The translations under genes and the position numbers were made by a program. A stretch of 58,486 bases of DNA from an uncultured Lachnospiraceae bacterium (lineage in GTDB: Bacteria > Bacillota > Clostridia > Lachnospirales > Lachnospiraceae): the NCBI GenBank assembly GCA_947629545.1, contig CANREE010000003.1, positions 1 to 58,486 on the forward strand, given 5' to 3'. Positions 20,330 to 29,507 of the stretch are shown piece by piece. The notes below the pieces were generated by a model. It had not been told where the DNA came from and ran no database searches. It saw only the letters and a program-made list of their open reading frames with translations. Each line of letters opens with the position of its first letter. Within the stretch, counting starts at the first letter, position 1.

Positions 20330-20848
20330 ATGCAGAATCCGGTAATTACGATTGAAATGATGGATGGAAAGAAGATCACGGCGGAACTTTATCCTGAAAT
20401 TGCGCCGAATACAGTTCGGAATTTTATCAGTCTGGTGAAGAAGGGATTTTATGACGGACTTATTTTTCACCGTGTGATCAGCGGTTTCATGATTCAGGGC
20501 GGCTGTCCGGACGGTATCGGCACCGGCGGCCCGGGATACTCCATCAAAGGTGAATTTGCTCAGAATGGCTTTCCCAATACCTTAAAGCACACGAGAGGTG
20601 TTCTTTCAATGGCGCGGGCGATGAATCCGAATTCCGCCGGTTCCCAGTTCTTTATCATGCATGAGGATGCGCCTCATCTGGATGGTGCTTACGCGGCTTT
20701 TGGCAAAGTGACGGAAGGTATGGACGTTGTGGATGAGATCGCAAATGTGCGGACCGATTATAATGATCGTCCTTTGAAGGAGCAGAAGATGAAGATGGTT
20801 ACGGTAGAGACGTTCGGCGAGGAGTATGCGGAACCGGAGAAACGCTAA
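20330..20848 (+). CDS. Peptidyl-prolyl cis-trans isomerase, cyclophilin type
   Basis: FYDGLIFHRVISGFMIQGGCPDGIGTGGPGYSIKGEF, GVLSMARAMNPNSAGSQFFIMHEDAPHLDGAYAAFGKV. Confidence 0.97.
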   Translation: MQNPVITIEMMDGKKITAELYPEIAPNTVRNFISLVKKGFYDGLIFHRVISGFMIQGGCPDGIGTGGPGYSIKGEFAQNGFPNTLKHTRGVLSMARAMNPNSAGSQFFIMHEDAPHLDGAYAAFGKVTEGMDVVDEIANVRTDYNDRPLKEQKMKMVTVETFGEEYAEPEKR

Positions 20849-20894
20849 AGGGAAAACGTGCGGCGTGTGACGTGTGTTCGCAGACGGAGCGGGT

Positions 20895-21770
20895 ATGACG
20901 GAAGAAAGAACCGTATGGTTGGAAGGAAAACCGTATATTGTGGTTTTGTCGGATGAGAGAGAGGCCCTTCTGGCGGCGCAGGCTGCCGGAAGGGCTGTTG
21001 TCGGTGTGGAGGGAGGAAACGAGACGGACAGGCAGTTTCTTCCTGTGCGCTATGTGGTGGAGACGCCGGATGCGGCAGACCCGGGATATTTAGAACGTGT
21101 GCTCAGGCGTCAGTTGAAGCTGCCGTGGATCATTACCGGGACAGATCGGCTGATAATCCGTGAGTTTACAGAGGCAGATGCGGCATTTGTTCCGAGAGAG
21201 GCCGGAGATGGCGAGGCAGACCGCGTTTTCTATACGCCGGAACTTCTGCGCGAATATATCCGCTGTCAGTACGGATTTTATGAATGCGGCGTGTGGGCGC
21301 TTATTGATAAGGTGGATGGGACATTGATCGGTAAGGCGGGAATCACGCCGGCGAAGTGGCGATCCCGGAGGGCAATGCCGGATGTCTCCCTGAAGCCGGC
21401 AGTACTGGAACTGGGATATCATATTTTCGAGCCGTACCGCCGGAAGGGCTATGCGACGGAAGCCTGCCGCGGGATTCTGAATATGCTTGCGGAGGTATCT
21501 GTGGATTTGTTCGATGGTCGGATTACCGTTCTGGCCCGGACGGATGCGGCGAATACTGCGTCCATCCGCGTCCTTGAAAGCTGCGGCTTTGTTCGGGATA
21601 CAAGTGCGGGGAGATTGCTTTCCGGTGCGCGGAAAATAGCGGACAGGAAAAGCAAAGATAAAGAAAGCTTGCCGAATATGACAGAAAAAATTGATTTTTT
21701 GCGTGATATCGGCTATAATGATATTATGTTAAAGAAAAGAGGCGGACACTACCATGAGGGGAATATTTAG
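20895..21770 (+). CDS. GNAT-family N-acetyltransferase
   Basis: TDRLIIREFTEADA...ELGYHIFEPYRRKGYATEACRGILNMLAE..NTASIRVLESCGFVRD. ATG at 20895 preferred. Confidence 0.85.
   Translation: MTEERTVWLEGKPYIVVLSDEREALLAAQAAGRAVVGVEGGNETDRQFLPVRYVVETPDAADPGYLERVLRRQLKLPWIITGTDRLIIREFTEADAAFVPREAGDGEADRVFYTPELLREYIRCQYGFYECGVWALIDKVDGTLIGKAGITPAKWRSRRAMPDVSLKPAVLELGYHIFEPYRRKGYATEACRGILNMLAEVSVDLFDGRITVLARTDAANTASIRVLESCGFVRDTSAGRLLSGARKIADRKSKDKESLPNMTEKIDFLRDIGYNDIMLKKRGGHYHEGNI
21692..21720 (+). promoter_or_regulatory. Consensus promoter inside the 3' end of the GNAT ORF, driving the DUF624 gene
   Basis: TTGATT-17 nt-TATAAT. Confidence 0.6.
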
Positions 21771-22563
21771 TTATGACAATCCGGTGATGCGTTTCATCGG
21801 TAAATTTTGGGACGTACTGATACTGAATATCCTGTGGCTTATCTGCAGTATTCCAGTCTTTACGATCGGTGCTGCAACGACTGCGGTATATTATGTGACC
21901 CTGAAGCTGGCCAGGGACGATGACGGCTATACGATCCGTTCGTTTTTCCGTTCTTTCAGGCAGAATTTCCGGCAGGCGACGATTATCTGGCTGATCTTTC
22001 TGATGGCAGGGATCATTCTTTTCTGTGACTTGTGGTTTGTGATCACGGCTAATATTGTTCCGGCAGGAACGCCCAGAATTCTGGCTATGGCGCTGTTCAT
22101 CGGGATGATCGTTGTGTGGTTCGCGATCCTGACCTATGTATTTCCGGTATTGGCACGCTTCTATGGTACGATTAAGCAGACGATCACCAATGCGTTTCTG
22201 CTGTCTGTGCGTTATCTGTTCTATACGATCGCGATGATTGCCGTGGATCTGGTGATCGTGTTTTTTACGCTTACGAGTCTGCCTGTGCTGAGTCTGCTGG
22301 GGTTTGCGCTGATCGCCTTCCTGAATTCCTATTTTCTGGAACATATATTCAAGAAATTTATCCCGAAGGATGACCGTGATGATCAGGAACTGAGACCCCT
22401 GTTCTCGGACACGGAAGACCAGACAGACGGAGAGGGAGCGGATTACAGTATGTTTGTAAGGACGGATGAGAAAGCCGCTGCAGATACGGATGAAGCGCCT
22501 GCTGCGGAGGAAGATCCGGATAAGAAGCCGCAGGAACCGGATGCGGAGACTGCGGACGACTGA
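21754..22563 (+). CDS. YesL/DUF624-family membrane protein
   Basis: YDNPVMRFIGKFWDVLILNILWLICSIPVFTIGAATTAVYYVTLKLARDDDGYTIRSFFRSFRQNFRQATIIWLIF is typical DUF624; acidic C-terminal tail. Confidence 0.88.
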   Translation: MRGIFSYDNPVMRFIGKFWDVLILNILWLICSIPVFTIGAATTAVYYVTLKLARDDDGYTIRSFFRSFRQNFRQATIIWLIFLMAGIILFCDLWFVITANIVPAGTPRILAMALFIGMIVVWFAILTYVFPVLARFYGTIKQTITNAFLLSVRYLFYTIAMIAVDLVIVFFTLTSLPVLSLLGFALIAFLNSYFLEHIFKKFIPKDDRDDQELRPLFSDTEDQTDGEGADYSMFVRTDEKAAADTDEAPAAEEDPDKKPQEPDAETADD

Positions 22564-22632
22564 AGACGCGATCCTGCTATGGCGGGCTGTGCGGAAAGCG
22601 CTAGCTGAGGATTATTGACAGATGGATATTGA

Positions 22633-22689
22633 GAACGGGGCACTGCAAACGGATTCATTCGGGAATTCAGAATCTGCAGCGCCCCGTTC
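22633..22689. other. Long inverted repeat between convergent genes
   Basis: GAACGGGGC-a-CTGCA ... TGCAG-c-GCCCCGTTC with partial inner pairing. Confidence 0.6.
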
Positions 22690-22708
22690 CGATATCAGCG
22701 GTCATGCG

Positions 22709-23374
22709 TTACGCAACGAAGCAATACATCATCACATAATGACAGAAGCTACCGCCCATGACAAACAGATGGAAGATCTCGTGGGAACCGAAATATCTGT
22801 GTCTGGCGTTGAAGAACGGCAGTTTTAGCGCATAGATCACGCCGCCCGCCGTATAGATCAGACCACCCGCCAGAAGCCACCAGAAGGCGGCTCTGGGCAG
22901 TGCATGAACGATCCGGCTGAACGCAAGGACACAGACCCAGCCCATGGAAATGTAGAGGACGGATGAGAACCATTTGGGACAGGTGATCCAGCAGGCCTTA
23001 ATGAGAATTCCCGCTATGGCGATTGTCCAGACCAGAGCCAGCAGCATCCAGCCGGTATGGTCCCCCAGGACGACCAGACAGACCGGCGTGTAGGTTCCGG
23101 CGATCAGGATGAAGATCATCATATGGTCGATCTTGCGCAGCACCTTATTTACCGCCGGCGAGATGTCGAAGGTATGGTAGATTGTGCTGGCCGCGTACAA
23201 AAGGATCATGCTGACGATAAAGATCGCCAGGGCGCCTGCGGCAAGCATTCCGGCCTCATGGCGCGCTTTTAAGAGAAGAGGCGTTGCCGCCAGTATGGCC
23301 AGAACCATTCCGATGAAATGGGTAATGGCGCTGCCCGGGTCTTTGATATGAAAACTGCCTGTATTTGTCTTCAT
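22709..23374 (-). CDS. trhA: TrhA/hemolysin III family membrane protein
   Basis: SAITHFIGMVLAI, STIYHTFD, KIDHMMIFILIAGTYTPVCL, GSHEIFHLFVMGGSFCHYVMMY. Confidence 0.93.
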   Translation of the reverse strand: MKTNTGSFHIKDPGSAITHFIGMVLAILAATPLLLKARHEAGMLAAGALAIFIVSMILLYAASTIYHTFDISPAVNKVLRKIDHMMIFILIAGTYTPVCLVVLGDHTGWMLLALVWTIAIAGILIKACWITCPKWFSSVLYISMGWVCVLAFSRIVHALPRAAFWWLLAGGLIYTAGGVIYALKLPFFNARHRYFGSHEIFHLFVMGGSFCHYVMMYCFVA

Positions 23375-23530
23375 GTTATCACCTCCATATTATTACATGT
23401 GGTTTCAAAAACTATGTGTTGTATTTTAGTATACGCTTTTCGGATAAAAAATGCAAGACCTATACAGAAGAAATATTCAAAAGACCTGAATGGCTGCGTA
23501 AATGGCCGGAGGGAAATGCGGAGGCAGAAA

Positions 23531-24349
23531 ATGGTGGAAGTGTTTTACGAAGATAATGAGATCATCGTTGTAAAGAAGCCAGCAGGGATTGAATCGCAGG
23601 CGCGGCATTCGTTCGATCCGGATATGGTCAGCGAGATACGGAATCATATCCGGGCTGAAAAGGGCAGGGAATCCTATGTGGGGGTTGTCCACCGTCTTGA
23701 CAGGCCTGTTTCCGGCATCATGGTTTATGCGAAGACGAAGGAGGCTGCAGCTTCTCTCAGTGCACAGATTCAGGCGGGCAGCGTACGGAAGGTATACCGT
23801 GCTGTCGTATGCGGCAGATGTGTGGATAATGTGGGTAACTTTGTGGATTACCTGTTGAAAGACCCGAAGGAAAATGTGTCTAAAATTGTGGAAAAGGGGA
23901 TAAACGGAGCAAGACGGGCAGAACTGAAGTATCGGGTGCTGGGAGTGCTGCCGCGGGAGGCGATTGCCGGGAAGATGATACGGGGGATATCGGATGAGGG
24001 AGGAACGGTAAAGGCGGCGGAAACAGAAAAGCTGTTGGCACAGGGCCAGATGTCCGATATTCCGGATTGGGCCGGTCCCGGTCCGTTGTCGCTGGTAGAA
24101 ATCGAACTGCTCACAGGGCGTCATCACCAGATCCGGGTACAGTTCGCGGGCCGCGGACTTCCTTTGTGGGGCGACTCGCGTTACGGAGGCGGGCAGGCCC
24201 GGCCGCCTGTGCCGCATGCGCCCCGCCAGCTGGCCCTTTGCGCCTGCGGGCTGTCGTTTGTGCATCCGGCTGCAGGCGGGATGATGACATTTTCCATGGA
24301 ACCGGAGGCGCGGATCTTCCGTCTTTTCGGTGAGGGCGTCCGGTCATAA
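23531..24349 (+). CDS. RluA-family pseudouridine synthase
   Basis: YEDNEIIVVKKPAGIESQ, VHRLDRPVSGIMVYAKTKEAAASLSAQI, GRHHQIRVQFAGRGLPLWGDSRYGG. Confidence 0.93.
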   Translation: MVEVFYEDNEIIVVKKPAGIESQARHSFDPDMVSEIRNHIRAEKGRESYVGVVHRLDRPVSGIMVYAKTKEAAASLSAQIQAGSVRKVYRAVVCGRCVDNVGNFVDYLLKDPKENVSKIVEKGINGARRAELKYRVLGVLPREAIAGKMIRGISDEGGTVKAAETEKLLAQGQMSDIPDWAGPGPLSLVEIELLTGRHHQIRVQFAGRGLPLWGDSRYGGGQARPPVPHAPRQLALCACGLSFVHPAAGGMMTFSMEPEARIFRLFGEGVRS

Positions 24350-24352
24350 AAC

Positions 24353-24372
24353 AGGGATCCTCGCGGATCCCT
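24353..24372. terminator. Bidirectional terminator candidate between convergent genes
   Basis: AGGGATCC-tcgc-GGATCCCT flanked by A/T-rich ends. Confidence 0.6.
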
Positions 24373-25225
24373 ATTTCGAAATCAATTTATTTTCATTTCT
24401 CCATTCTCTTGGGGAAACGCCGTAAACATTCTTAAACGCCCTTGAAAAATGCAGCTGGCTCGGATATCCCACGGCGCTGCTGATATTGCCGATAGAGAGA
24501 CTGGTCAGTTTCAGGAGTTCCGCAGCCTTGCCCATTCGGTAGCTGATCAGAAATTCCTGAGGCGTTTTGCCCACCGCGTCCCGGAAGATCTTGCCGAAGT
24601 AACTGCGGTTCAGATTGCAGAAAGACGCGATATCTTCCACAGAAATATCGTTCTGAAAATTCTGTTCGATGAAAGACAACGCCTCACGTACGTAGAAATC
24701 CTGCTGCTTTCCGGTCTGTATCAGCTGGCGGGCGGAAGAGGACCGGGTCAGGTAGTCCAGAAACAGATACAGATGCCCGATCAGATGGAAGGGAGACTGA
24801 TCCGGATTCTGCGCGATGTAGAGTATTTCGTTCTTTAGTTCCATGCTCAGTTCGCGGGTATTGGCACGATAGACCGGAGTGGCTGCAGTCAGACCCGCCA
24901 GTTCCAGCGCTTCCTTTACTTTCAGTCCGTCGAATTCTACCCAGGTGTATTCCCAGGGATGGTATTCATCGGCCTGCCAGACAGCGGTCTGTCTGGGGAA
25001 GACCATAAAACCGCTTCCGCTTTTCAGATGGTATTCTTGTCTGGCGCCGTCAGGATCCGCGACGGTCAGCATTCCCGCACCGGAAATGACATAATGGAAC
25101 AGGTAGTGACCGCGGTCATAGGGTTCAGAAGAACGGAGAGGTTCACATTGCTCCCATCCATACTGATATAAGCTCAGATCAACGAACCTCTCATTGGGGA
25201 AAATGGAAAACAGGACGTTGCTCAT
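24371..25225 (-). CDS. AraC-family transcriptional regulator
   Basis: N-terminal cupin-like domain and C-terminal double HTH ISVEDIASFCNLNRSYFGKIFRDAVGKTPQEFLISYRMGKAAELL..SIGNISSAVGYPSQLHFSRAFKNVYGVSPREWR. Confidence 0.93.
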   Translation of the reverse strand: MSNVLFSIFPNERFVDLSLYQYGWEQCEPLRSSEPYDRGHYLFHYVISGAGMLTVADPDGARQEYHLKSGSGFMVFPRQTAVWQADEYHPWEYTWVEFDGLKVKEALELAGLTAATPVYRANTRELSMELKNEILYIAQNPDQSPFHLIGHLYLFLDYLTRSSSARQLIQTGKQQDFYVREALSFIEQNFQNDISVEDIASFCNLNRSYFGKIFRDAVGKTPQEFLISYRMGKAAELLKLTSLSIGNISSAVGYPSQLHFSRAFKNVYGVSPREWRNENKLISK

Positions 25226-25543
25226 AATTCAGGCTCCTTTCGTCGGCACATGGCCCAGCAGAACAGTATTGCGAAATGTTCAACGTAACGCACATAAAAA
25301 CAGTCGAATATCCGGGGTCCGGTTGTGAAATATTACTCAGGTTGCTAACGTCCGCCTTCATTATATACCAAAATATGACCAAATAGCAAGGCATATCGAC
25401 AAAAACGGCATTTAGGCATAATTTATGCGTCGTATTAGCGCTTTCGACAGAAAAGGAGAAGCTATCGGGGGAGGCGGGCCGATTGACAGCCGCAGAACAA
25501 AATGATAGAATTGCAGATATATCTGTTTTAAGGAAGTGGAAAT

Positions 25544-27394
25544 GTGAAAGAGAAGAAGGATCTTTTCGGGGAACGTCTTGCCGGACATTATGATGAGTTA
25601 AAATGGCTTTATATGGAACTGTATGACGATGAAGAGCGCTTTGCGGAGCTTTGCGGGAAACTGCAGGGGTTTTTTGACGCCAGAAAGAAATCCTTAAAGA
25701 CGCTGGACGCAAAGCGGGAAGCGGATCCTAAGTGGTATCGTGGAAGCGGTCTTTTGGGCATGATGATGTATGTGAGCCAATTCGCCGGAAACCTGAAGGG
25801 CGTGACGGAGCATCTGGATTATGTGAGATCCTGCGGCGTGAATTATCTGCATCTGATGCCGTTAATGGAGTCTCCGGCAGGGCGGTCCGACGGCGGCTAT
25901 GCGGTGGCGGATTTCCGTAAAGTGCAGAAAGAACTGGGGACAGTGGAAGATCTGGAAGAACTGGCGGATCGGTGCCATGAGCAGGGGATCAGCCTGTGTC
26001 TGGACTTTGTGATGAACCACACATCTGAGGATCATGAGTGGGCCAGACGGGCCCGTGCCGGGGAGAAGGAATACCAGGACCGGTATTTCTTCTATGACAG
26101 CTGGGAGATCCCGATGCAGTTCGAGAAGACGGTGCCGCAGGTGTTCCCGACGACGGCACCGGGGAATTTCACCTGGCTGCCGGACGTGGGCAAGCATGTG
26201 ATGACGTCTTTCTACCCGTACCAGTGGGATTTAAATTACGCGAACCCTGTGGTATTTAACGAAATGGTCTATAACTACCTGTTTCTGGCGAATCTGGGTA
26301 TCGACGTGATCCGTCTGGACGCGGTGCCCTATATCTGGAAGGAGCTGGGTACCACCTGCCGTAATCTGCCCCAGGTACATACGCTGGTGCGCATGATGCG
26401 TATGATCGGCGAGATCGTGTGCCCGGGGACGCTTCTGCTTGGTGAGGTGGTCATGGAGCCGGTAAAGGTGGCGCCTTATTTCGGTACTGTTGAGAAGCCG
26501 GAGTGCCATATGCTCTACAATGTGACAACGATGGCGACGGTCTGGCATACGGTGGCGACCCAGGATGTGCGGCTGCTTAAGAAACAGCTGGATATCGTGT
26601 ATGGATTGCCGTCGGCGTATACATTTTTGAACTATCTCCGCTGTCATGACGATATCGGCTGGGGGCTGGATTATGATACGCTGGCGGAATGGGGGATGCA
26701 GCAGATACCGCACAAGCAGTTTCTCAATGATTTCTTCACCGGAAAACTGGAGGACAGTTTCAGCCGCGGCGAACTTTATAATAACGATCCAATTACCCGT
26801 GACGCGCGGTTCTGCGGGACCACGGCTTCCATGTGCGGCGTGGAGAAGGCCGGCTTCTGCGGCGATGCGCACGGCATGGAACGTGCGATCCGTCTGGATG
26901 TAATGCTGCACGCGTTTATGCTGTTTCAGGCAGGAATCCCTGTGATCTACAGCGGCGATGAAGTAGGGCAGGTCAATGATTATTCCTATAAGGATGATCC
27001 GGAGAAGCGGATGGATTCCCGGTATATCCACCGGGGGGCTTTCCAGTGGAATCTGGTAAAAAATACTGAAAAATCCGGCACAGTACAGGAGCAGATATTC
27101 AAAGCCCTGCGGAAACTGGAAACGTTGCGGGCGGAGCATGAGGCGTTCGGAACATATGCGAAGGCAGAGACCTGTGAGAGCGGGTCGGATGGCGTACTGG
27201 TTCTTAAGCGGACAGGGAAGAAGGAGACGCTTGTCGGAATCTTTAATTTCAGCCGCGAGAGGCAGGAGATCGCATGGACGGAAACAGGGACAGACCTGCT
27301 GACCGGGGAACAGATCGGAAGCGGCGGGAGAGTGTGGATGCGCCCCTTTGATTTTGCGTGGGGGACGCTTGACAGAAGCGGTACAAATGACTAA
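25544..27394 (+). CDS. GH13 family alpha-glucosyl enzyme, amylosucrase-like
   Basis: MPLMESPAGRSDGGYAVADFRKVQKELGTVEDLEELADRCHEQGISLCLDFVMNHTSEDHEWARRA, GIDVIRLDAVPYIWKELGT, CHDDIGWG; GTG start with aaggaag RBS. Confidence 0.85.
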   Translation: MKEKKDLFGERLAGHYDELKWLYMELYDDEERFAELCGKLQGFFDARKKSLKTLDAKREADPKWYRGSGLLGMMMYVSQFAGNLKGVTEHLDYVRSCGVNYLHLMPLMESPAGRSDGGYAVADFRKVQKELGTVEDLEELADRCHEQGISLCLDFVMNHTSEDHEWARRARAGEKEYQDRYFFYDSWEIPMQFEKTVPQVFPTTAPGNFTWLPDVGKHVMTSFYPYQWDLNYANPVVFNEMVYNYLFLANLGIDVIRLDAVPYIWKELGTTCRNLPQVHTLVRMMRMIGEIVCPGTLLLGEVVMEPVKVAPYFGTVEKPECHMLYNVTTMATVWHTVATQDVRLLKKQLDIVYGLPSAYTFLNYLRCHDDIGWGLDYDTLAEWGMQQIPHKQFLNDFFTGKLEDSFSRGELYNNDPITRDARFCGTTASMCGVEKAGFCGDAHGMERAIRLDVMLHAFMLFQAGIPVIYSGDEVGQVNDYSYKDDPEKRMDSRYIHRGAFQWNLVKNTEKSGTVQEQIFKALRKLETLRAEHEAFGTYAKAETCESGSDGVLVLKRTGKKETLVGIFNFSRERQEIAWTETGTDLLTGEQIGSGGRVWMRPFDFAWGTLDRSGTND

Positions 27395-27512
27395 AAGAGA
27401 CTGAGGGGGATTTTGCGCCGAGACAGGAAATGAGGGCGAACCGGCGGAATAAAAAGAGAAAAACTCGTTCATAATTGAAGAAAACAGCGGTACGGAAGGG
27501 CTTTTGGAAATT

Positions 27513-28550
27513 ATGGACGAAAAGGGAAAGAGAATACTGCGTATCATGGGAGCCACTGCGGGAGTATATCTGGTTTTTAAGTATATGCTTCCGCTTGCGG
27601 CTCCTTTTGCATTCGCCGCCGTGGCAGCGGCTGTTCTGAGACCCTCCGCGGAGAAGGCTGCCGCGAAGCTGAAGATTCGGTGGCGAGGATATACGCTCGG
27701 CGTCGCCCCCTGTGTGATTGCCGCTTTGGAACTTACGCTGGTTTTGGGCATTTTGGGTATCGCGGTCTATGCGGGTGGGAGAAGGCTCTGCCAGCAGATT
27801 ATGCTTTTCATGGAGCGGATGCCGGAGGGGCTGGCGCAGTTAAACCGATGGCTTACAGGAATGTGCCATTTGCTGGAAGAACGGCTGACGCTTAAGGAAG
27901 ACACGATGGTGTATCTGGCTCAGGATATGATTCTGGGGCTGGGTGATAAGATGAAGCAGGGAATGATGCCCTATCTGATGGGAAATTCCGTATCCCTGGC
28001 TCAGGGCGCCCTCAGGCTGGCGATCATCATGATCCTGTTTATTGTGGGAGTAATGCTGTTTGTGCAGGAAATGGATGGGATACGAAGCCGGATGGAGAAT
28101 TCGGCGTTCCGTGAAGAATTCGCGCGGATCGGCAGGGTGCTTGGCCTGGTCGGCCGGGCCTATCTGCGCGCGCAGGGAATCATTCTCGTCTTTACGATGC
28201 TTTTGTGCGCCGCGGGTCTGTTTTTTCTGAAAAATCCCTACTATATCCTGGCCGGGATCGGCCTGGGGATTCTCGACGCGCTGCCGCTCTTCGGCACCGG
28301 CACGGTGTTCGTGCCCTGGGCCCTGATCTGCTTCTTCCGGGGCAGATGGCAGAGAGGCGCGTTCCTGCTGGTTCTGTATGCGGCATGCTATCTTCTGCGG
28401 GAATTTCTGGAGGCGAAGCTTTTGGGCGATAAAGTCGGGCTGTCGCCGCTGGAGACCCTGATCTCGATCTATATCGGTCTTCAGCTGTTCGGGATCCCGG
28501 GCGTGATCCTGGGTCCGGCAGGGACGCTGATGATCAAAGAATTCATATAA
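27513..28550 (+). CDS. AI-2E/YtvI-family sporulation-type integral membrane protein
   Basis: Multi-TM permease; C-terminal ILAGIGLGILDALPLFGTGTVFVPWALICFFRG..GLQLFGIPGVILGPAGTLMIKEF. Confidence 0.82.
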   Translation: MDEKGKRILRIMGATAGVYLVFKYMLPLAAPFAFAAVAAAVLRPSAEKAAAKLKIRWRGYTLGVAPCVIAALELTLVLGILGIAVYAGGRRLCQQIMLFMERMPEGLAQLNRWLTGMCHLLEERLTLKEDTMVYLAQDMILGLGDKMKQGMMPYLMGNSVSLAQGALRLAIIMILFIVGVMLFVQEMDGIRSRMENSAFREEFARIGRVLGLVGRAYLRAQGIILVFTMLLCAAGLFFLKNPYYILAGIGLGILDALPLFGTGTVFVPWALICFFRGRWQRGAFLLVLYAACYLLREFLEAKLLGDKVGLSPLETLISIYIGLQLFGIPGVILGPAGTLMIKEFI

Positions 28551-28567
28551 AGGGGGCGCGCCCCGGC

Positions 28568-29143
28568 TCAGTCCAGCAGATTCCCCCGGTTGAGCGCGTA
28601 CCGCACTGCGCTTCCCAGAGACAGCGCGATCGCGATCTTGGCCGCGTCTCCGGGCAGATAGGGAATCGCGCCCATGGCCAGCGCGCCGAAGAAGGTCAGG
28701 TGCATCTGATAAGCCAGCCACAGGGAGCCGAACAGGTAGCAGAGGGCGGTGCCTGAGACCATGCCGGCCACCGCGTAAAGCTTCTTTCCGTGAAAATGAT
28801 CGACGAACCAGCCCTCCGCGGCCGCCAGAAACAGATAACCGATCATATAGCCGCCGGTGGGCCCGGCCATCTTGGCCAGTCCGCCGGAGAAGCCGGTAAA
28901 CACCGGAAGTCCGGCAGCGCCGAGAAGCAGGTAGGCCGCGCAGCTTATGAAGCCCCGCTTCAGGCCCAGTACATAGGCGGCCAGATAGATCGCCAGGGTT
29001 CCCAGGGAAATGGGGACCGGCGAGAACGGGATCGGAAACGAGATCGGTCCAAGTACGCAGATGACAGCGGTCATAAGCGCGGTAAGCGTGATCTCGCGGA
29101 TGGTCAGGAACGGTCTGGCTGTCGTATTGTCTGATAAACGCAT
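28568..29143 (-). CDS. bioY: Biotin transporter S component BioY
   Basis: ITLTALMTAVICVLGPISFPIPFSPVPISLGTLAIYLAAYVLGLKRGFISCAAYLLLGAAGLPVFTGFSGGLAKMAGPTGGYMIGYLF. Confidence 0.95.
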   Translation of the reverse strand: MRLSDNTTARPFLTIREITLTALMTAVICVLGPISFPIPFSPVPISLGTLAIYLAAYVLGLKRGFISCAAYLLLGAAGLPVFTGFSGGLAKMAGPTGGYMIGYLFLAAAEGWFVDHFHGKKLYAVAGMVSGTALCYLFGSLWLAYQMHLTFFGALAMGAIPYLPGDAAKIAIALSLGSAVRYALNRGNLLD

Positions 29144-29297
29144 GGGAAATTCTCCTTTCGGTCATATGGGAATACAGCCGCGGATCCTAGTTGCCGCGGC
29201 TGTGGAATGTCGAATCCGGACGCATGGCCGATGTCATTCCAGGGTATCTCTACAATGGCCCGCGCCCGGCTTTCAGAATGCGTCTGCATTCACCATG

Positions 29298-29326
29298 ATT
29301 ATACAGAAGCAGACCTGAATTGTCAA
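29298..29326 (-). promoter_or_regulatory. Consensus promoter of bioY
   Basis: Minus strand TTGACA-attcaggtctgcttctg(17)-TATAAT. Confidence 0.75.
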
Positions 29327-29352
29327 CATAATAATTGTGAAACGGTTGACAA
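29320..29352. promoter_or_regulatory. Predicted BirA (biotin repressor) operator
   Basis: TTGTCAACA-N15-GGTTGACAA, matching the TTGTnAACC-N14-16-GGTTnACAA BirA site layout, overlapping the bioY -35. Confidence 0.75.
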
Positions 29353-29507
29353 TTCAATATTTCAGGATGACAAATATTTCCCGATATGGTATGCTGAAGT
29401 ATAACGGCAGTGAGCGGGACACCGCGGCAGACAGGCGTTATGTGCCGGTAGAGCCTGCCTGGCGGACATCATTGTCGGATACTATAAGACAAAAGGAGAA
29501 GACAGAG

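Noticed and set aside
26231-27751. 506-aa minus-strand ORF
   Set aside because: Entirely antisense to the GH13 gene and start of the YtvI-like gene; no recognisable family; typical shadow ORF in GC-rich coding DNA.
27840-29165. 441-aa minus-strand ORF spanning YtvI-like and bioY
   Set aside because: Frame-shadow of bioY at one end and antisense to the permease at the other; bioY frame is the real one.
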